Assembly (NCBI RefSeq): GCF_000877395.1
Contig: NZ_JYFE01000022.1
Coordinates: forward strand, 1-49,374
Direction of reading: 5' to 3'
DNA: 49,374 bases
Source: Jannaschia aquimarina
GTDB lineage: Bacteria; Pseudomonadota; Alphaproteobacteria; Rhodobacterales; Rhodobacteraceae
In this document: in pieces, positions 25,065-34,247 of the stretch
Layout: every line of letters starts with the position of its first letter
How positions within the stretch are numbered: position 1 is the first letter of the stretch
Notes under the pieces: model-generated
What the model saw: only the letters and a program-made list of their open reading frames with translations
What the model was told of the DNA's origin: nothing
The model's database searches: none
Made by a program: the position numbers and the translations under genes

Positions 25065-25598
25065 TCAGAGCAACACGAACACGATCACCGCCACGACCAA
25101 GGCGGCCGCCACGATGGCGGCGATGGTCGGGCGGCCCAGCGCGCCGCCGCCCTTCGTCGTGTCGGGCGCAGCGGTCTCGGGCTCCTTCACGGCGCGCGGC
25201 AGGGGGCGCGGAGTGTCGTCAGCCTCGACCGGGTCGTAGGCGCCCATATGGGTCAGATGCGCCGCCGGTTGCAGCACCGACACCCCCTCCAGCGCGGCGG
25301 GCGCCAGAACCACGACGTCCCCGGACAACGCGTCCAGCTTGGCGGCGTCCGCGACGAGGTTGGCGGGAGGTATGTCATGGGCCTGCGACAGGTAATCCCG
25401 CAGCGTCATCGGCAGGATGTCCGAGATCGCGAACACCTCCGCATGGGTCGGGTCGATCTGCGCCCCCAGCGCCGCCCGCAACGCCGCCCCGTCGCTGGCC
25501 GTGCCGCCCAGATATGTCTGGTGCGGGATCGCCTCGCCCCCGTCGGAGACGGCGAAGACATGGATGCGGCGGTCGCGGGGGGGCAGGTCGATGGTCAT
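25065..25598 (-). CDS. Tail-anchored protein of unknown function in the pyr series
   Basis: A 177-residue protein: a soluble N-terminal part ('RRIHVFAVSDGGEAIPHQTYLGGTAS', 'HAEVFAISDILPMTLRDYLSQAHDIP', 'DVVVLAPAALEGVSVLQPAAHLTHMGAYDP'), a Pro/Thr-rich linker, and one C-terminal membrane helix ('TIAAIVAAALVVAVIVFVLL'). It is therefore predicted to be tail-anchored with the bulk in the cytoplasm. No family is recognised. The ATG complementary to 25596-25598 follows GAGGA. It lies between the PH-like gene and the pyrC homologue with gaps of about 50 bases, so it is probably co-transcribed. Confidence 0.8.
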   Translation of the reverse strand: MTIDLPPRDRRIHVFAVSDGGEAIPHQTYLGGTASDGAALRAALGAQIDPTHAEVFAISDILPMTLRDYLSQAHDIPPANLVADAAKLDALSGDVVVLAPAALEGVSVLQPAAHLTHMGAYDPVEADDTPRPLPRAVKEPETAAPDTTKGGGALGRPTIAAIVAAALVVAVIVFVLL

Positions 25599-25644
25599 GG
25601 GGTCCTCGGTGGGTGCGGTTCGTCCGTGGGGGAACGTCAGGGAT

Positions 25645-26187
25645 CTATCCCGGGTTCGACGGATAGACCTCGGGCAGCACGGCGAGCCGTGTCGTCGACC
25701 TGGTGGGGGTCGGGATCGCACGAAAGGCGAAGGCGGCATCCCTCCGTCCGAAAGGGGATCGCGATACTGCCGCGAATGTTGCGACGGCCAGATCGCCGAA
25801 CGCGACGTCGCCCTGCGCTTCGTCAGAGACGGAAAGCGGAAGGCCCGGGCTCAACGGCTTCTCTTCCTGGCCTTGGAATGGACGGCTTCGGACGACGAGG
25901 GCGCGCCGGTCTGTCAGGATGTACCTCGTTCCGGCGCGCCGCCACATATCCGTCAGGTAGGGCCCGACGAACAGGTGAAGCCCCAGCAGGAACATCGCAC
26001 CCGGGATCACGGCGGCGATCGACGAAGCAGACCATAAGAACAGAAAGCCCGCGCCGATCCCGCCGAGCCAGATCGTGGCGAACGGCAGCAGGAGAGCGAG
26101 TTCCGACGCCCGGAACAGGATACTCCGCGAAGGCCGGCCGAGCCAGAGGACCTCCTCTCCCGCGTCGAGACGGACGTTGAGGCTCAT
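25645..26187 (-). CDS. Membrane protein with bacterial PH-like motif
   Basis: The 180-residue protein begins '[22 protein letters not shown]', followed by two helices (about 28-50 and 52-75) and then '[23 protein letters not shown]'. The '[10 protein letters not shown] ... [10 protein letters not shown]' pattern is characteristic of bacterial PH-domain membrane proteins. The C-terminal ~80 residues form a beta-rich soluble part. No biochemical role is known for such proteins. Its ATG overlaps the pyrB stop (ATGA at 26184-26187), so translation is coupled to pyrB. Confidence 0.82.
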   Translation of the reverse strand: MSLNVRLDAGEEVLWLGRPSRSILFRASELALLLPFATIWLGGIGAGFLFLWSASSIAAVIPGAMFLLGLHLFVGPYLTDMWRRAGTRYILTDRRALVVRSRPFQGQEEKPLSPGLPLSVSDEAQGDVAFGDLAVATFAAVSRSPFGRRDAAFAFRAIPTPTRSTTRLAVLPEVYPSNPG

Positions 26188-27110
26188 CCCGCCCGGTTCC
26201 GGGCCAGGAGTTCCATCGCGGCCATGCGCACGGCGACGCCCATCTCCACCTGCTCCTGAATGACGGATCGGTTGATGTCGTCGGCCAGCGTGCCGTCGAT
26301 CTCGACCCCGCGGTTCATCGGGCCGGGATGCATGACGATGGCGTCCGGCTTGGCGTGGGTCAGCTTGGCGGCGTCCAGCCCGAAGCGGTGGTAGTACTCC
26401 CGCTCGGACGGGATGAACGCGCCATCCATCCGCTCCCGCTGAAGGCGCAGCATCATCACCACATCCGCGTCGCGCAGACCCTCTTCCATGTCGTCGGTCA
26501 CCTCGACGCCCAGATCGGCAACGCCCGCCGGCATCAGCGTGGGCGGCCCGACCAGTCGGACGCGGTTCTCCATCTTGCCCAGCAGGATCAGGTTCGAACG
26601 CGCCACCCGGCTGTGGGCGATGTCGCCGCAGATGGCGATGGTCAGCCGGTGCAGGCGGCCCTTCTCGCGGCGGATCGTCAGCGCATCCAGCAGCGCCTGG
26701 GTCGGATGCTCGTGCCGACCGTCGCCGGCGTTCAGCACGGCGCAATCCACCTTCTGCGCCAGCAGGTCCACGGCGCCCGATTGGGGGTGGCGCACCACCA
26801 GCAGATCCGGGCGCATCGCGTTCAGCGTCATCGCCGTGTCGATGAGCGTCTCGCCCTTCTTCACCGACGAGGTCTGCATCGCCATCGACATGACGTCCGC
26901 GCCCAGCCGCTTGCCCGCGATCTCGAAACTGGCCTGGGTGCGGGTGGAGTTCTCGAAAAACATGTTCACCTGCGTCAGCCCCTGAAGGGGCCGATGCGGC
27001 CGCTCACCGGCGCGGGCGCTTTCGGCGTAGGTGTCGGCGAGATCCAGGATCTCGGTGATCTCGAGCGGATGCAGGGGCTCGATGCCCAGCAGGTGCGGCT
27101 GTCGGAACAT
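26184..27110 (-). CDS. pyrB: Aspartate carbamoyltransferase catalytic subunit
   Basis: The 308-residue enzyme condenses aspartate and carbamoyl phosphate in pyrimidine synthesis. The carbamoyl-phosphate site '[21 protein letters not shown]', the '[12 protein letters not shown]' loop, '[14 protein letters not shown]' and '[13 protein letters not shown]' are all intact. It heads a minus-strand series pyrB, PH-like gene, tail-anchored gene, pyrC homologue. A regulatory pyrI subunit is absent, and the inactive dihydroorotase homologue is the probable structural partner. Only 58 bases separate it from the SMR gene upstream. Confidence 0.96.
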   Translation of the reverse strand: MFRQPHLLGIEPLHPLEITEILDLADTYAESARAGERPHRPLQGLTQVNMFFENSTRTQASFEIAGKRLGADVMSMAMQTSSVKKGETLIDTAMTLNAMRPDLLVVRHPQSGAVDLLAQKVDCAVLNAGDGRHEHPTQALLDALTIRREKGRLHRLTIAICGDIAHSRVARSNLILLGKMENRVRLVGPPTLMPAGVADLGVEVTDDMEEGLRDADVVMMLRLQRERMDGAFIPSEREYYHRFGLDAAKLTHAKPDAIVMHPGPMNRGVEIDGTLADDINRSVIQEQVEMGVAVRMAAMELLARNRAG

Positions 27111-27168
27111 GGCGCGCTTGTGCGGCCAGCGCGGTCCGGGATCAAGGGGCGCGGGGGCAACCCGCCCG

Positions 27169-27507
27169 TCACGCGCCCGGCGACAGGCGCAGGACGAGGA
27201 TCCCCGCGACGATCAGGACGATCCCGGCCAGCGCCTGCGCCGAGGGCCGCTCGCCGAAGGCCACGAACGAGATGCACGTCACCAGCGCGATGCCCGCCCC
27301 CGCCCAGATCGCGTAGGCGATGGACAGCGGCACGTGGCGGAAGGCCAGCGCAAGACAGCCGAAGGACGCCGTGTAGCCCAGCGCCGAGGCCAGGACCCAG
27401 ACGGGCCGCGACAGCCCGTCCGACAGTTTCAGCGCCGAGGTCGCCGCGACCTCCGACAGGATCGCCGCCGCGAGCCAGATCCAGGCCACGGCGGCCCCGT
27501 GGATCAC
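27169..27507 (-). CDS. Small multidrug resistance (SMR) transporter
   Basis: A 112-residue protein with four helices and the SMR landmarks: the membrane Glu (E19 in '[17 protein letters not shown]'), '[35 protein letters not shown]' and a short polar C-terminus. SMR proteins work as dual-topology dimers that swap protons for quaternary amines, polyamines or guanidinium. It starts seven bases after the aldehyde dehydrogenase stop, so it is probably part of the amine-catabolism operon and might export a toxic amine or intermediate; that link is inference. Confidence 0.9.
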   Translation of the reverse strand: MIHGAAVAWIWLAAAILSEVAATSALKLSDGLSRPVWVLASALGYTASFGCLALAFRHVPLSIAYAIWAGAGIALVTCISFVAFGERPSAQALAGIVLIVAGILVLRLSPGA

Positions 27508-27514
27508 GCCGACC

Positions 27515-29002
27515 TCACCAGCCGCCTTCGGCGCGGCGGTCGTAGCGCTGCGCGCCGCCCAGATCGAAGACCAGCAGCTTCTTCTCGGTAAAGGTCTCGA
27601 GGAACCACTGGCTCAGCTCGCGGCCCACGCCGGACTGCCCGGCCCCGCCGAAGGGGGCGAGCTGGTCCCAGTAGTTCGAGGTCTCGTTGATGTTCACCGA
27701 GCCGTGGGGCAACGCCTCGCCCACACGCCAGGCGGTCGCCAGATCCTGCGTCCAGAGCGACGCGATCAGGCCGAGCCCGGACATGTGCGCGATGTCGATC
27801 GCTTCCTCGGCCGAGCGGATCTTGTAGATCGGCGCGACGGGACCGAACGTTTCTTCCTGCATGATCTCCATGTCGAGCGTCACGTCCGTCAGGATCGTCG
27901 CCGGGAAGTAAAGCCCCTCTTCCTTGCCGAACTGCTCGATCGTGGCGCCCTTGGCGCGGGCATCGTCCACATGGCGCTTGACCCGCGCCAGCGTATCCGC
28001 GTTGCAGAGCGGGCCCATCTCGGTGTCCTCGGCCATGGGGTCGCCGATCTTGAGCGCGGCGGCCTTGGCGCGGAACTTCTCCAGGAACTCGTCATAGACG
28101 GCCTCGTGCACCAGCAGACGCTCGGCCGATGTGCAGACCTGCCCGGAATAGTAGAAACACCCGTTCATCGCGCCATCGACGGCGGCGTCGATATCGGCGT
28201 CCGGCAGAATGATGAACGGCCCGTCGCCGCCCAGCTCCAGCAGGTGCGGACGCAGGGCGCAGGCCTCGGCGATCTTGCGGCCCGTCGCGGTGGACCCGGT
28301 GAAGAAGACGCCGTCCACCCCCTTGTGGTTCACCAGCGCGGCGCCGGCCTCGCCCTTGCCTTGCACGACGTTGATCACGCCGTCCGGGACGCCAGCCTCC
28401 TTGAAGACGTCGGCGAGCATCGCGCAGGAGACAGCGGCATATTCCGACGGCTTCCAGATCACGCAATTGCCCGCCGCCACGATATGCGCCAGCGCGATCG
28501 AGGAGATATCGGTGGGGAAGTTGTAGGGCGTGATCGCCGCCACCACGCCCAGCGGGCGATGATTCATGACGAGGCGCTTGTTCGTCGTCCGCTCCTGCGT
28601 GGACGGGAAGGACAGCCCGCGATGGCGCAGGATCTCTTCGGCCGACTTTGCCCATGACGGGGCGGAGTATTCGAACACCTCTTCGCGGGCATCGGTGATC
28701 GTCTTGCCGATCTCCTGCGTGATCTTCTGCGCGATGGGCTCTGCACGTTCGAGGAAGATCTGGTGGATGCGCCGCATGATCTGCGCGCGCTCGATTACCG
28801 ACAGCGCGGCCCAGGCCGGCTGCGCGGCGCGGGCGGCGGCGACCGCAGCATCCACCTCGGACTGCCCGCCCAGACCGACCTCGGCGACGAGGCTCCCGTC
28901 ATGGGGGTTTCGGACCTCGAAGCTCTCGGCCGTATCGCACCACTTGCCGTCGATCAGCGCGGCCTGCGTCGGGGCGACGCGGATTTCGGATTGCACGTTC
29001 AT
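27515..29002 (-). CDS. NAD(P)-dependent aldehyde dehydrogenase
   Basis: A 495-residue aldehyde dehydrogenase with a complete active site: 'PYNFPTDISSIALAHIVAAGNCVIWKPSEYA' (cofactor site), 'FTGSTATGRKIAE', general base Glu in 'LLELGGDGP' and nucleophile Cys in 'YYSGQVCTSAERLLV'. It follows the ABC transporter genes at a 21-base gap and has GGGAGG before its ATG. In context (class III aminotransferase, CoA-transferase, glutaryl-CoA dehydrogenase nearby) the best candidate reaction is glutarate semialdehyde to glutarate. Succinate-semialdehyde or aminobutyraldehyde activity is also possible. Family is firm, substrate is inferred. Confidence 0.93.
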   Translation of the reverse strand: MNVQSEIRVAPTQAALIDGKWCDTAESFEVRNPHDGSLVAEVGLGGQSEVDAAVAAARAAQPAWAALSVIERAQIMRRIHQIFLERAEPIAQKITQEIGKTITDAREEVFEYSAPSWAKSAEEILRHRGLSFPSTQERTTNKRLVMNHRPLGVVAAITPYNFPTDISSIALAHIVAAGNCVIWKPSEYAAVSCAMLADVFKEAGVPDGVINVVQGKGEAGAALVNHKGVDGVFFTGSTATGRKIAEACALRPHLLELGGDGPFIILPDADIDAAVDGAMNGCFYYSGQVCTSAERLLVHEAVYDEFLEKFRAKAAALKIGDPMAEDTEMGPLCNADTLARVKRHVDDARAKGATIEQFGKEEGLYFPATILTDVTLDMEIMQEETFGPVAPIYKIRSAEEAIDIAHMSGLGLIASLWTQDLATAWRVGEALPHGSVNINETSNYWDQLAPFGGAGQSGVGRELSQWFLETFTEKKLLVFDLGGAQRYDRRAEGGW

Positions 29003-29023
29003 GGGTCTAACCTCCCTTGAGGG

Positions 29024-29878
29024 TCATGCCCGGCCACCGGGCTTGTCGCGAAGAAGAAGGACGGACAGGACGACCAGAACCGCCGAAGCCAGCACGATCA
29101 GGGCACCCACGGCGTTGATCTCGGGAGTGAGCCCCCGGCGCATGGTCGACCAGATATACATCGGCAGCGTGTTGTCCCGCCCCGTCAGGAAGAAGGTCAC
29201 AGGGATCTCGTCGAAGCTGAGCGTGAAGCTCAGCAGGCCGGATCCGATGACCGCCGTGCGTATGTTGGGCAGCGTCACGAAGAAGAACGTCTGCAGCCCG
29301 CTCGCGCCCAGATCGGCGGAGGCTTCCTCGTAGGATCGGGGCAGGCGCTGGAGCCGGGCGTAGACCTGCGTGACGACGACCGCCAGTAGCGCGGTCGCAT
29401 GCCCGATGATGACGGTGGTCAGCGACAGGTTCGCGCCCATGAGGCGGAACAGCGTCAGCATCGAGATGCCGGTGATGATGCCGGGCAGCGCGATGGGCAG
29501 CAGAACCAGCTTGCGGAACAGGCCCTTGCCGGGAAAGGACAGCCGGTCCAGCGCCAGCGCCGCCGGGACCCCGATGATCAGCGTCAACGCCGTCGAGCAG
29601 GTCGCCACGTAGAGCGAGTTCCACGCCGCCTCTATCAGTTGCTCGTTGCTGGCCAGCTTGCGGTACCAGTCCAGCGTGAAGCCCTGGATCGGCCAGGACA
29701 GCAGCCGCCCGGAATTGAAGCTGAACAGCACCAGCACCGCAATCGGCAGGTAGAGGAAGGCGAGGATCGCGGCGATCGCGCCTCCCCAGGCGAGGCGTGC
29801 GCCCAGGCCGTTGCGGCTTCGGCGCCGGCCCTTCGCGCGGACCGGGACGATATCGACCTGTTCCTGGACCACCGTCAT
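29024..29878 (-). CDS. ABC transporter permease, PotC/PotI-like
   Basis: A 284-residue inner-membrane permease with six helices and the EAA loop 'LPRSYEEASADLGASGLQTFFFVTLPNIRTAVIGSGLLSF' that docks on the ATPase. The 'GFTLDWYRKLASNEQLIEAAWNSLYVA' segment and the ending are typical of PotC/PotI permeases for polyamines and related amines. Its start overlaps the stop of the upstream permease gene (ATGA at 29875-29878). Substrate specificity comes from the binding protein, not from this subunit. Confidence 0.93.
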   Translation of the reverse strand: MTVVQEQVDIVPVRAKGRRRSRNGLGARLAWGGAIAAILAFLYLPIAVLVLFSFNSGRLLSWPIQGFTLDWYRKLASNEQLIEAAWNSLYVATCSTALTLIIGVPAALALDRLSFPGKGLFRKLVLLPIALPGIITGISMLTLFRLMGANLSLTTVIIGHATALLAVVVTQVYARLQRLPRSYEEASADLGASGLQTFFFVTLPNIRTAVIGSGLLSFTLSFDEIPVTFFLTGRDNTLPMYIWSTMRRGLTPEINAVGALIVLASAVLVVLSVLLLRDKPGGRA

Positions 29879-30777
29879 GCCAGACGCCCCTGCCCCACCC
29901 GTTCCAACCGGTCCGAGGCGGAGATCAGCACAAGGATGAATACCAGCATCGTCAGCGCAAGCGCCGAGCCCAGCGGCCAGTTCAACGCCGCCCCGAACTG
30001 CGTCGCGATCACCCCTGCGATCATCTGCCCATCCGGGCCGCCCACCAGCATCGGCGCGATGAAGTCACCGAAGGACAGACAGAAGGTCATCGTGAAGCCC
30101 GCGATCACGCCCGGCATGGCCAGGGGCAGCGTCACCTTGAAGAACGTCGACAGGTGCCCCTCGCCCAGATCGGCCGACGCCTCGTGAAGCGAGGGCGGGA
30201 TCTTCTCCAGCGCGGCATAGATCGGCATCACCATGAAGGGGATGAAGACGTAAGTCAGCGTCAGGACCATCGCCGCCTGGTTGTAGAGCAGCACCGTCAG
30301 CGGCTCGTCGATCAGGCCCGCCGAGATGAGAAAGCTGTTGAGGATCCCGTTCGTGCCCAGGATCGTTTTCCAAGTATAGGCGCGCAGCAGGTAGCTCACC
30401 CACAGAGGCGCCACGACGGCCATGTAGAGCGCCAGCCGCCAGCCCGGACTGCGGACCCGGAAGACAAGGAAATAGGCATAGGGAAACGCCAGAAGCAGCG
30501 CGCAGAGGCTGACCAGCGACGCGATCTTGAGCGTCCGCAGGAAGACGTTGCGATATTGCGGATCGGTGAAGATCGTCACGTAGTTCCCGAACTGGAAGTC
30601 GGGCACGGCCAGCGGAAACTCGGCCCGCCAGACGCTGTAGACGACCAGCGTCAGGTAGGGGACGAACATGAAGACGACCGTCCACAGAAGCGGCGGCGAC
30701 AGGACCAGGTAGCGGCGCATCGCCGTCCAGCGCCGGGCGCGGAGGCGCGCCTCCGGAAGGGGCTCGGCCAGGCTCAT
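29875..30777 (-). CDS. ABC transporter permease, PotB/PotH-like
   Basis: The 300-residue permease pairs with the gene downstream. It has six helices, the PotB-type 'RVRSPGWRLALYMAVVAPLWVSYLLRAYTWKTILGTNGILNSFL' stretch and an EAA loop 'PPSLHEASADLGEGHLSTFFKVTLPLAMPGVIAGF'. A cytoplasmic Arg-rich N-terminus precedes the first helix. Its start overlaps the stop of the ATPase gene (ATGA). It belongs to the polyamine/spermidine class of importers. Confidence 0.93.
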   Translation of the reverse strand: MSLAEPLPEARLRARRWTAMRRYLVLSPPLLWTVVFMFVPYLTLVVYSVWRAEFPLAVPDFQFGNYVTIFTDPQYRNVFLRTLKIASLVSLCALLLAFPYAYFLVFRVRSPGWRLALYMAVVAPLWVSYLLRAYTWKTILGTNGILNSFLISAGLIDEPLTVLLYNQAAMVLTLTYVFIPFMVMPIYAALEKIPPSLHEASADLGEGHLSTFFKVTLPLAMPGVIAGFTMTFCLSFGDFIAPMLVGGPDGQMIAGVIATQFGAALNWPLGSALALTMLVFILVLISASDRLERVGQGRLA

Positions 30778-31838
30778 GCGGCCTTGTCCGCCGCGGGGCC
30801 GAACGCCATCAGGCGTGCGGGCGGGATGACGATCGTGACCGCCTCGTCGGGGCGTGGCAGGCCATCGGTTGCGGCGCGGTCGGTCACCTGGAGATCGACG
30901 GCAAGCCGTCCGTCGCCGACATTGACGAAGACGCGGACCGCGTCGCCGCGATAGAGCAACTCGTCCACATGCCCCGTCAGGCCATCGGCGACGTGGCCCT
31001 GCCGAAGCTCCACCTTCTCGGGGCGGTAGCCGAAGCGGGCCGGGCGGCCATGGGGCGCGAGGTCTTTCGGCGCCCGGATCGTCTGGCCGAAGGCGCGCAG
31101 GCCGGTGCGCGTCATCTCGCCCTCGAAGAAAGAGGTCGTGCCGACGAACCCGGCCACGTAGGCATCCGCAGGCTTGTCATAGAGCTCGGACGGCGCCGCC
31201 TGCTGCACCACACGGCCGTCGCGCATCACGACGATCCGGTCCGACATTGCCAGCGCCTCGGACTGGTCGTGGGTCACCATGATGAAGGTCAGACCCACCA
31301 GCCGGTGCAGCCGGCGCAACTCCACCTGCATCTGCTCACGAAGGTTCGCGTCGAGCGCGCTGAGCGGCTCGTCCAGCAGCAGGACCTTCGGGTGCCGCAC
31401 GATGGCACGCGCAAGCGCGACGCGTTGGCGCTGCCCACCCGATAGCTGATGCGGCATCGCTTCAGCGCGGTCCGCAAGACCGACCATGTCCAGCGCCTTC
31501 CGCGCTTCGGCCGCCGCCTCGGACCGGGCCATTCCGGACACCTTCAGGCCATAAGCCACGTTCCGGCCCACGCTCATATGCGGGAACAGCGCGTAATCCT
31601 GGAACACCATGTTCACCGGACGCCGGTTGGGCGGCAGGTCGGTGACGTCCCGCCCGTCGATCGAAATCGTGCCCTCGGTCGGCTCCTCGAAGCCGCCGAT
31701 CATGCGGAGCAGGGTCGACTTGCCGCAGCCCGAGGGGCCCAGCAGCGTGACGAACGCGCCTTCCTCGACACGCAGGTCCACGCAATCCACGCCCACCACC
31801 TCGCCGAAGCGCTTGGTCAGTCCGGTCAACTCGATCAT
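30774..31838 (-). CDS. ABC transporter ATP-binding protein, PotA/PotG-like
   Basis: A 354-residue ATPase with Walker A 'GPSGCGKS' (34-41), Q-loop 'VNMVFQDYALFPHM', signature 'LSGGQRQRVALARA', Walker B 'VLLLDEPLSALD', and the His switch 'VTHDQSEA'. The C-terminal TOBE domain (about 240-354, 'RPARFGYRPEKVEL') is that of the spermidine/putrescine class. The ATG complementary to 31836-31838 has a near-perfect GGAGGTGA site. It powers the two downstream permeases. Confidence 0.95.
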   Translation of the reverse strand: MIELTGLTKRFGEVVGVDCVDLRVEEGAFVTLLGPSGCGKSTLLRMIGGFEEPTEGTISIDGRDVTDLPPNRRPVNMVFQDYALFPHMSVGRNVAYGLKVSGMARSEAAAEARKALDMVGLADRAEAMPHQLSGGQRQRVALARAIVRHPKVLLLDEPLSALDANLREQMQVELRRLHRLVGLTFIMVTHDQSEALAMSDRIVVMRDGRVVQQAAPSELYDKPADAYVAGFVGTTSFFEGEMTRTGLRAFGQTIRAPKDLAPHGRPARFGYRPEKVELRQGHVADGLTGHVDELLYRGDAVRVFVNVGDGRLAVDLQVTDRAATDGLPRPDEAVTIVIPPARLMAFGPAADKAA

Positions 31839-31899
31839 CGCGTCACCTCCGCCGATGGGCGGGGCGCGGGTGGGAGCGGGCCCGCGCCCCAAGGGCCTG

Positions 31900-32955
31900 T
31901 CACTGCGATTTCACCGCGTTCCAGGCATTCGTGTAGGCGCCGAGCCGGGGGCCCAGATTCTCCCACAGGAGAAGACTGTCGAGATACGCGGGATCGTCCT
32001 GATGCAGCGCCTCGAACTGCTCGGGCGTCATGCATTCCCGCGCGGCCACCGGGTTGGCCACCGAATAGCCGTTCACGCTGGCGACGCCGCATTGCCCGGC
32101 CTCGGAGATGGCCATGTTCAGGAACTGGTAGGCGCAATCCTCATTCGGCGTGCCCGAGACGACCATCCAGCTGTCCATCCAGCCCTCGGCGTTCTCCTCA
32201 GGGATGAACTCGACCACCTCGATGCCCTGCTCTGCCAGAAGCGCCGACTGGTAGCCCGCCCAGGTGTTCGACAGGACCACCTCGCCGCTGGCGAACAGGT
32301 CCACCAACTCGCCGGCGGACGACCAGTATTTGCGGACGTTCGAACGCATCTCGCCCAGCGTTTCCTGCGCGGCGGCGATCTGCTCGTCGGACAGGTTGTA
32401 GATATCCATGTCGCCGTTCATGCGCGCCGCGACATAGATCGCCGACTTGTCGTCCCAGAGCGCGACCTTCCCCTCCAGCGCCGGATCCATCAGCGCGTCA
32501 AGGGATCTCGGCGGAGTCTCGAAGGCGTCCGGCTTGTACATGAAGGCGATCGCGCCCCAGGCGTAGGGCACGCCGTAGACCTGCCCGTCCGAGTTGATCC
32601 CTTCCGAGGTCCGGAACCGCTCGTAGAGCTCGTCCCACCGGTCCAGCCGCGACGTGTCGATCGGATCGACGAAGCCCGCGGTGATCAGCGGCGCGGTCGA
32701 GTCCGAGGACGGCGAGACCAGGTCGAAGACCCCGCCGCCGGCCGCCAGGCGCGGCGCGAAATCGTCGTTCGAGCCGACATAGGTCGCCGAGACAGTGCAG
32801 CCCGTCGCCTCCTCGAACGGCGCGATGAAAGATGGATCGGCATAGCCTTCCCAGGTCAGAAGGTTCAGCTCGCCCTCGGCCATCGCCGGAGCGGCGGCAC
32901 CAAGCGCCAGGGCGGCCGAAGCCACCCCACCGGCGAGGCGGGTCTTGATCGTCAT
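31900..32955 (-). CDS. Periplasmic amine-binding protein, PotD/PotF-like
   Basis: The 351-residue solute-binding protein has a signal peptide ending 'AAAPAMA' and the PotD/F opening 'ELNLLTWEGYADPSFIAPFEEATGCTVSATYVGSNDDF'. Further family landmarks are 'FDLVSPSSDSTAPLITAGFVDPIDTSRL', 'VPYAWGAIAFMYKPDAF' and 'EGWMDSWMVVSGT'. Such proteins bind putrescine, spermidine or other amines. In this operon a linear amino acid-amine such as 5-aminovalerate or cadaverine is a reasonable guess. Its ATG overlaps the stop of the AAA regulator (ATGA), which is an unusually tight link between regulator and transporter. Confidence 0.93.
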   Translation of the reverse strand: MTIKTRLAGGVASAALALGAAAPAMAEGELNLLTWEGYADPSFIAPFEEATGCTVSATYVGSNDDFAPRLAAGGGVFDLVSPSSDSTAPLITAGFVDPIDTSRLDRWDELYERFRTSEGINSDGQVYGVPYAWGAIAFMYKPDAFETPPRSLDALMDPALEGKVALWDDKSAIYVAARMNGDMDIYNLSDEQIAAAQETLGEMRSNVRKYWSSAGELVDLFASGEVVLSNTWAGYQSALLAEQGIEVVEFIPEENAEGWMDSWMVVSGTPNEDCAYQFLNMAISEAGQCGVASVNGYSVANPVAARECMTPEQFEALHQDDPAYLDSLLLWENLGPRLGAYTNAWNAVKSQ

Positions 32956-34247
32956 GCTGTCTCTCCCTTGTTGCGGGGCCCGTCTGCCGGGGCCTCCCGG
33001 TTGGTGGTGTCCGCCTTGTCGGCGGTCTTCCGCACGATCGTTCCGATATCGACGCCCAGCGCGCGCGCCGCGGCCCGCTTGGAGCCGTGGGCCGCCACGG
33101 CCCGGTCGATGAGATTACGTTCGAACCGCCGCACCTCGGCCCGTAGGTCCATCGTCGCTCCAGCCTCCGGCTCGGGGGCGTCGTCGGCTGGCAGCATCAG
33201 TTCGGCCAGAAGCTCTTCCATGTCGGCGGCGTCCTCCACGAAGATCGCGGCGCGCTGCACGAGGTTTAGAAGCTCCCGGATGTTGCCGGGAAAGGCGTAA
33301 TCGTCCAGCAGCGCGAGCAGGCGCTGCGGCAGGATGACGGGCGTCGTCCGCCGCTGGTTGATCGTCCGCAGGAAGCGCTGCGTCAGGTGCGGGACCAGAC
33401 CCGGCATCTCGCGCAGGGCGGGCACCCGCAGCGTGGCCACGGCAAGCCGCCAGAACAGATCGGCGCGGAACCCGCCCTCGGCCACGGCGGCCCGCAGATC
33501 GGAATTGGTCGCGGCGATGACGCGCGGCGGCGGAGCGGCGGGGCCGCGACCATCCCCATCCTCGAGCCAGCCGATCAGCCGGGCCTGCAATTCCAGCGGC
33601 ATCTCGGCCACGTCGTCCAGAAACAGCGTTCCGCCTTCGGAGGCGGCCAGCGCGCCGTCCTCACCGAACAGCCGCCCGGCCAGCGCGTCGACACCCAAGG
33701 CGCAATTGACGGTCTGGAACGGGTCGCTCGCATCCGCGACGGAGGCATGCAGGAACCGGGCGATCTCGGATTTTCCGACGCCGGATTCGCCCACGATCAA
33801 CACGCGCATCCCCGCGCGCATCGCGCGTTCCCCGCGCGAAAGGACGCGGTGCAGGTCGGGCGACAGGCGGCGCTGCGCCTCGAAATCGGGGCGGGTGCGC
33901 GCGGGTGCGGCCTGCGCCGGGCGCGTGCCACCGCGCCGCCAGTCCAGCGCATCGAGATCGCGCAGCTCGACCAGCCGCTCGCCCCCGGCGGGCCCGCGCA
34001 GCGTCGCGAGGACGTGGCGCGGCCCGAGGCGAAGCGGCGCATCCAGCGCGACGCCCTCGCCGACGGCGCGCGACAGGGCGGCCCATCCCTCGGCCGTCGG
34101 GGCGAGGCCGTCGATCGCGCGCCCCACGGCCGCACCGGGCGCAAGGCCCAGCATCGCGGCAGCCGTGGCATCCACCCGTCGGACCCGACCTTGGGGGTCG
34201 AGGACAAGATGCCCGTCGTCGCTCAGCTCCAGGATGTCCCAGCTCAT
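32952..34247 (-). CDS. NtrC-type AAA regulator lacking the GAFTGA loop
   Basis: A 431-residue enhancer-binding-type regulator. Residues ~10-100 form a PAS-like module, the AAA domain has Walker A 'GESGVGKS' (153-160), Walker B 'GGTLFLDDVAEM' (205-216) and arginine finger 'FRADLFWRL', and a Fis-type HTH lies at ~375-407 ('GSKRAAARALGVD'). Between 'LFG' (193-195) and 'GGTLFLD' only nine residues remain, where sigma-54 activators have about 21 including GAFTGA. So the sigma-54 contact loop is missing, as known for Rhodobacter capsulatus NtrC, which works with sigma-70. It is coupled by ATGA overlaps to the PAS gene upstream and the binding-protein gene downstream. Confidence 0.88.
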   Translation of the reverse strand: MSWDILELSDDGHLVLDPQGRVRRVDATAAAMLGLAPGAAVGRAIDGLAPTAEGWAALSRAVGEGVALDAPLRLGPRHVLATLRGPAGGERLVELRDLDALDWRRGGTRPAQAAPARTRPDFEAQRRLSPDLHRVLSRGERAMRAGMRVLIVGESGVGKSEIARFLHASVADASDPFQTVNCALGVDALAGRLFGEDGALAASEGGTLFLDDVAEMPLELQARLIGWLEDGDGRGPAAPPPRVIAATNSDLRAAVAEGGFRADLFWRLAVATLRVPALREMPGLVPHLTQRFLRTINQRRTTPVILPQRLLALLDDYAFPGNIRELLNLVQRAAIFVEDAADMEELLAELMLPADDAPEPEAGATMDLRAEVRRFERNLIDRAVAAHGSKRAAARALGVDIGTIVRKTADKADTTNREAPADGPRNKGETA

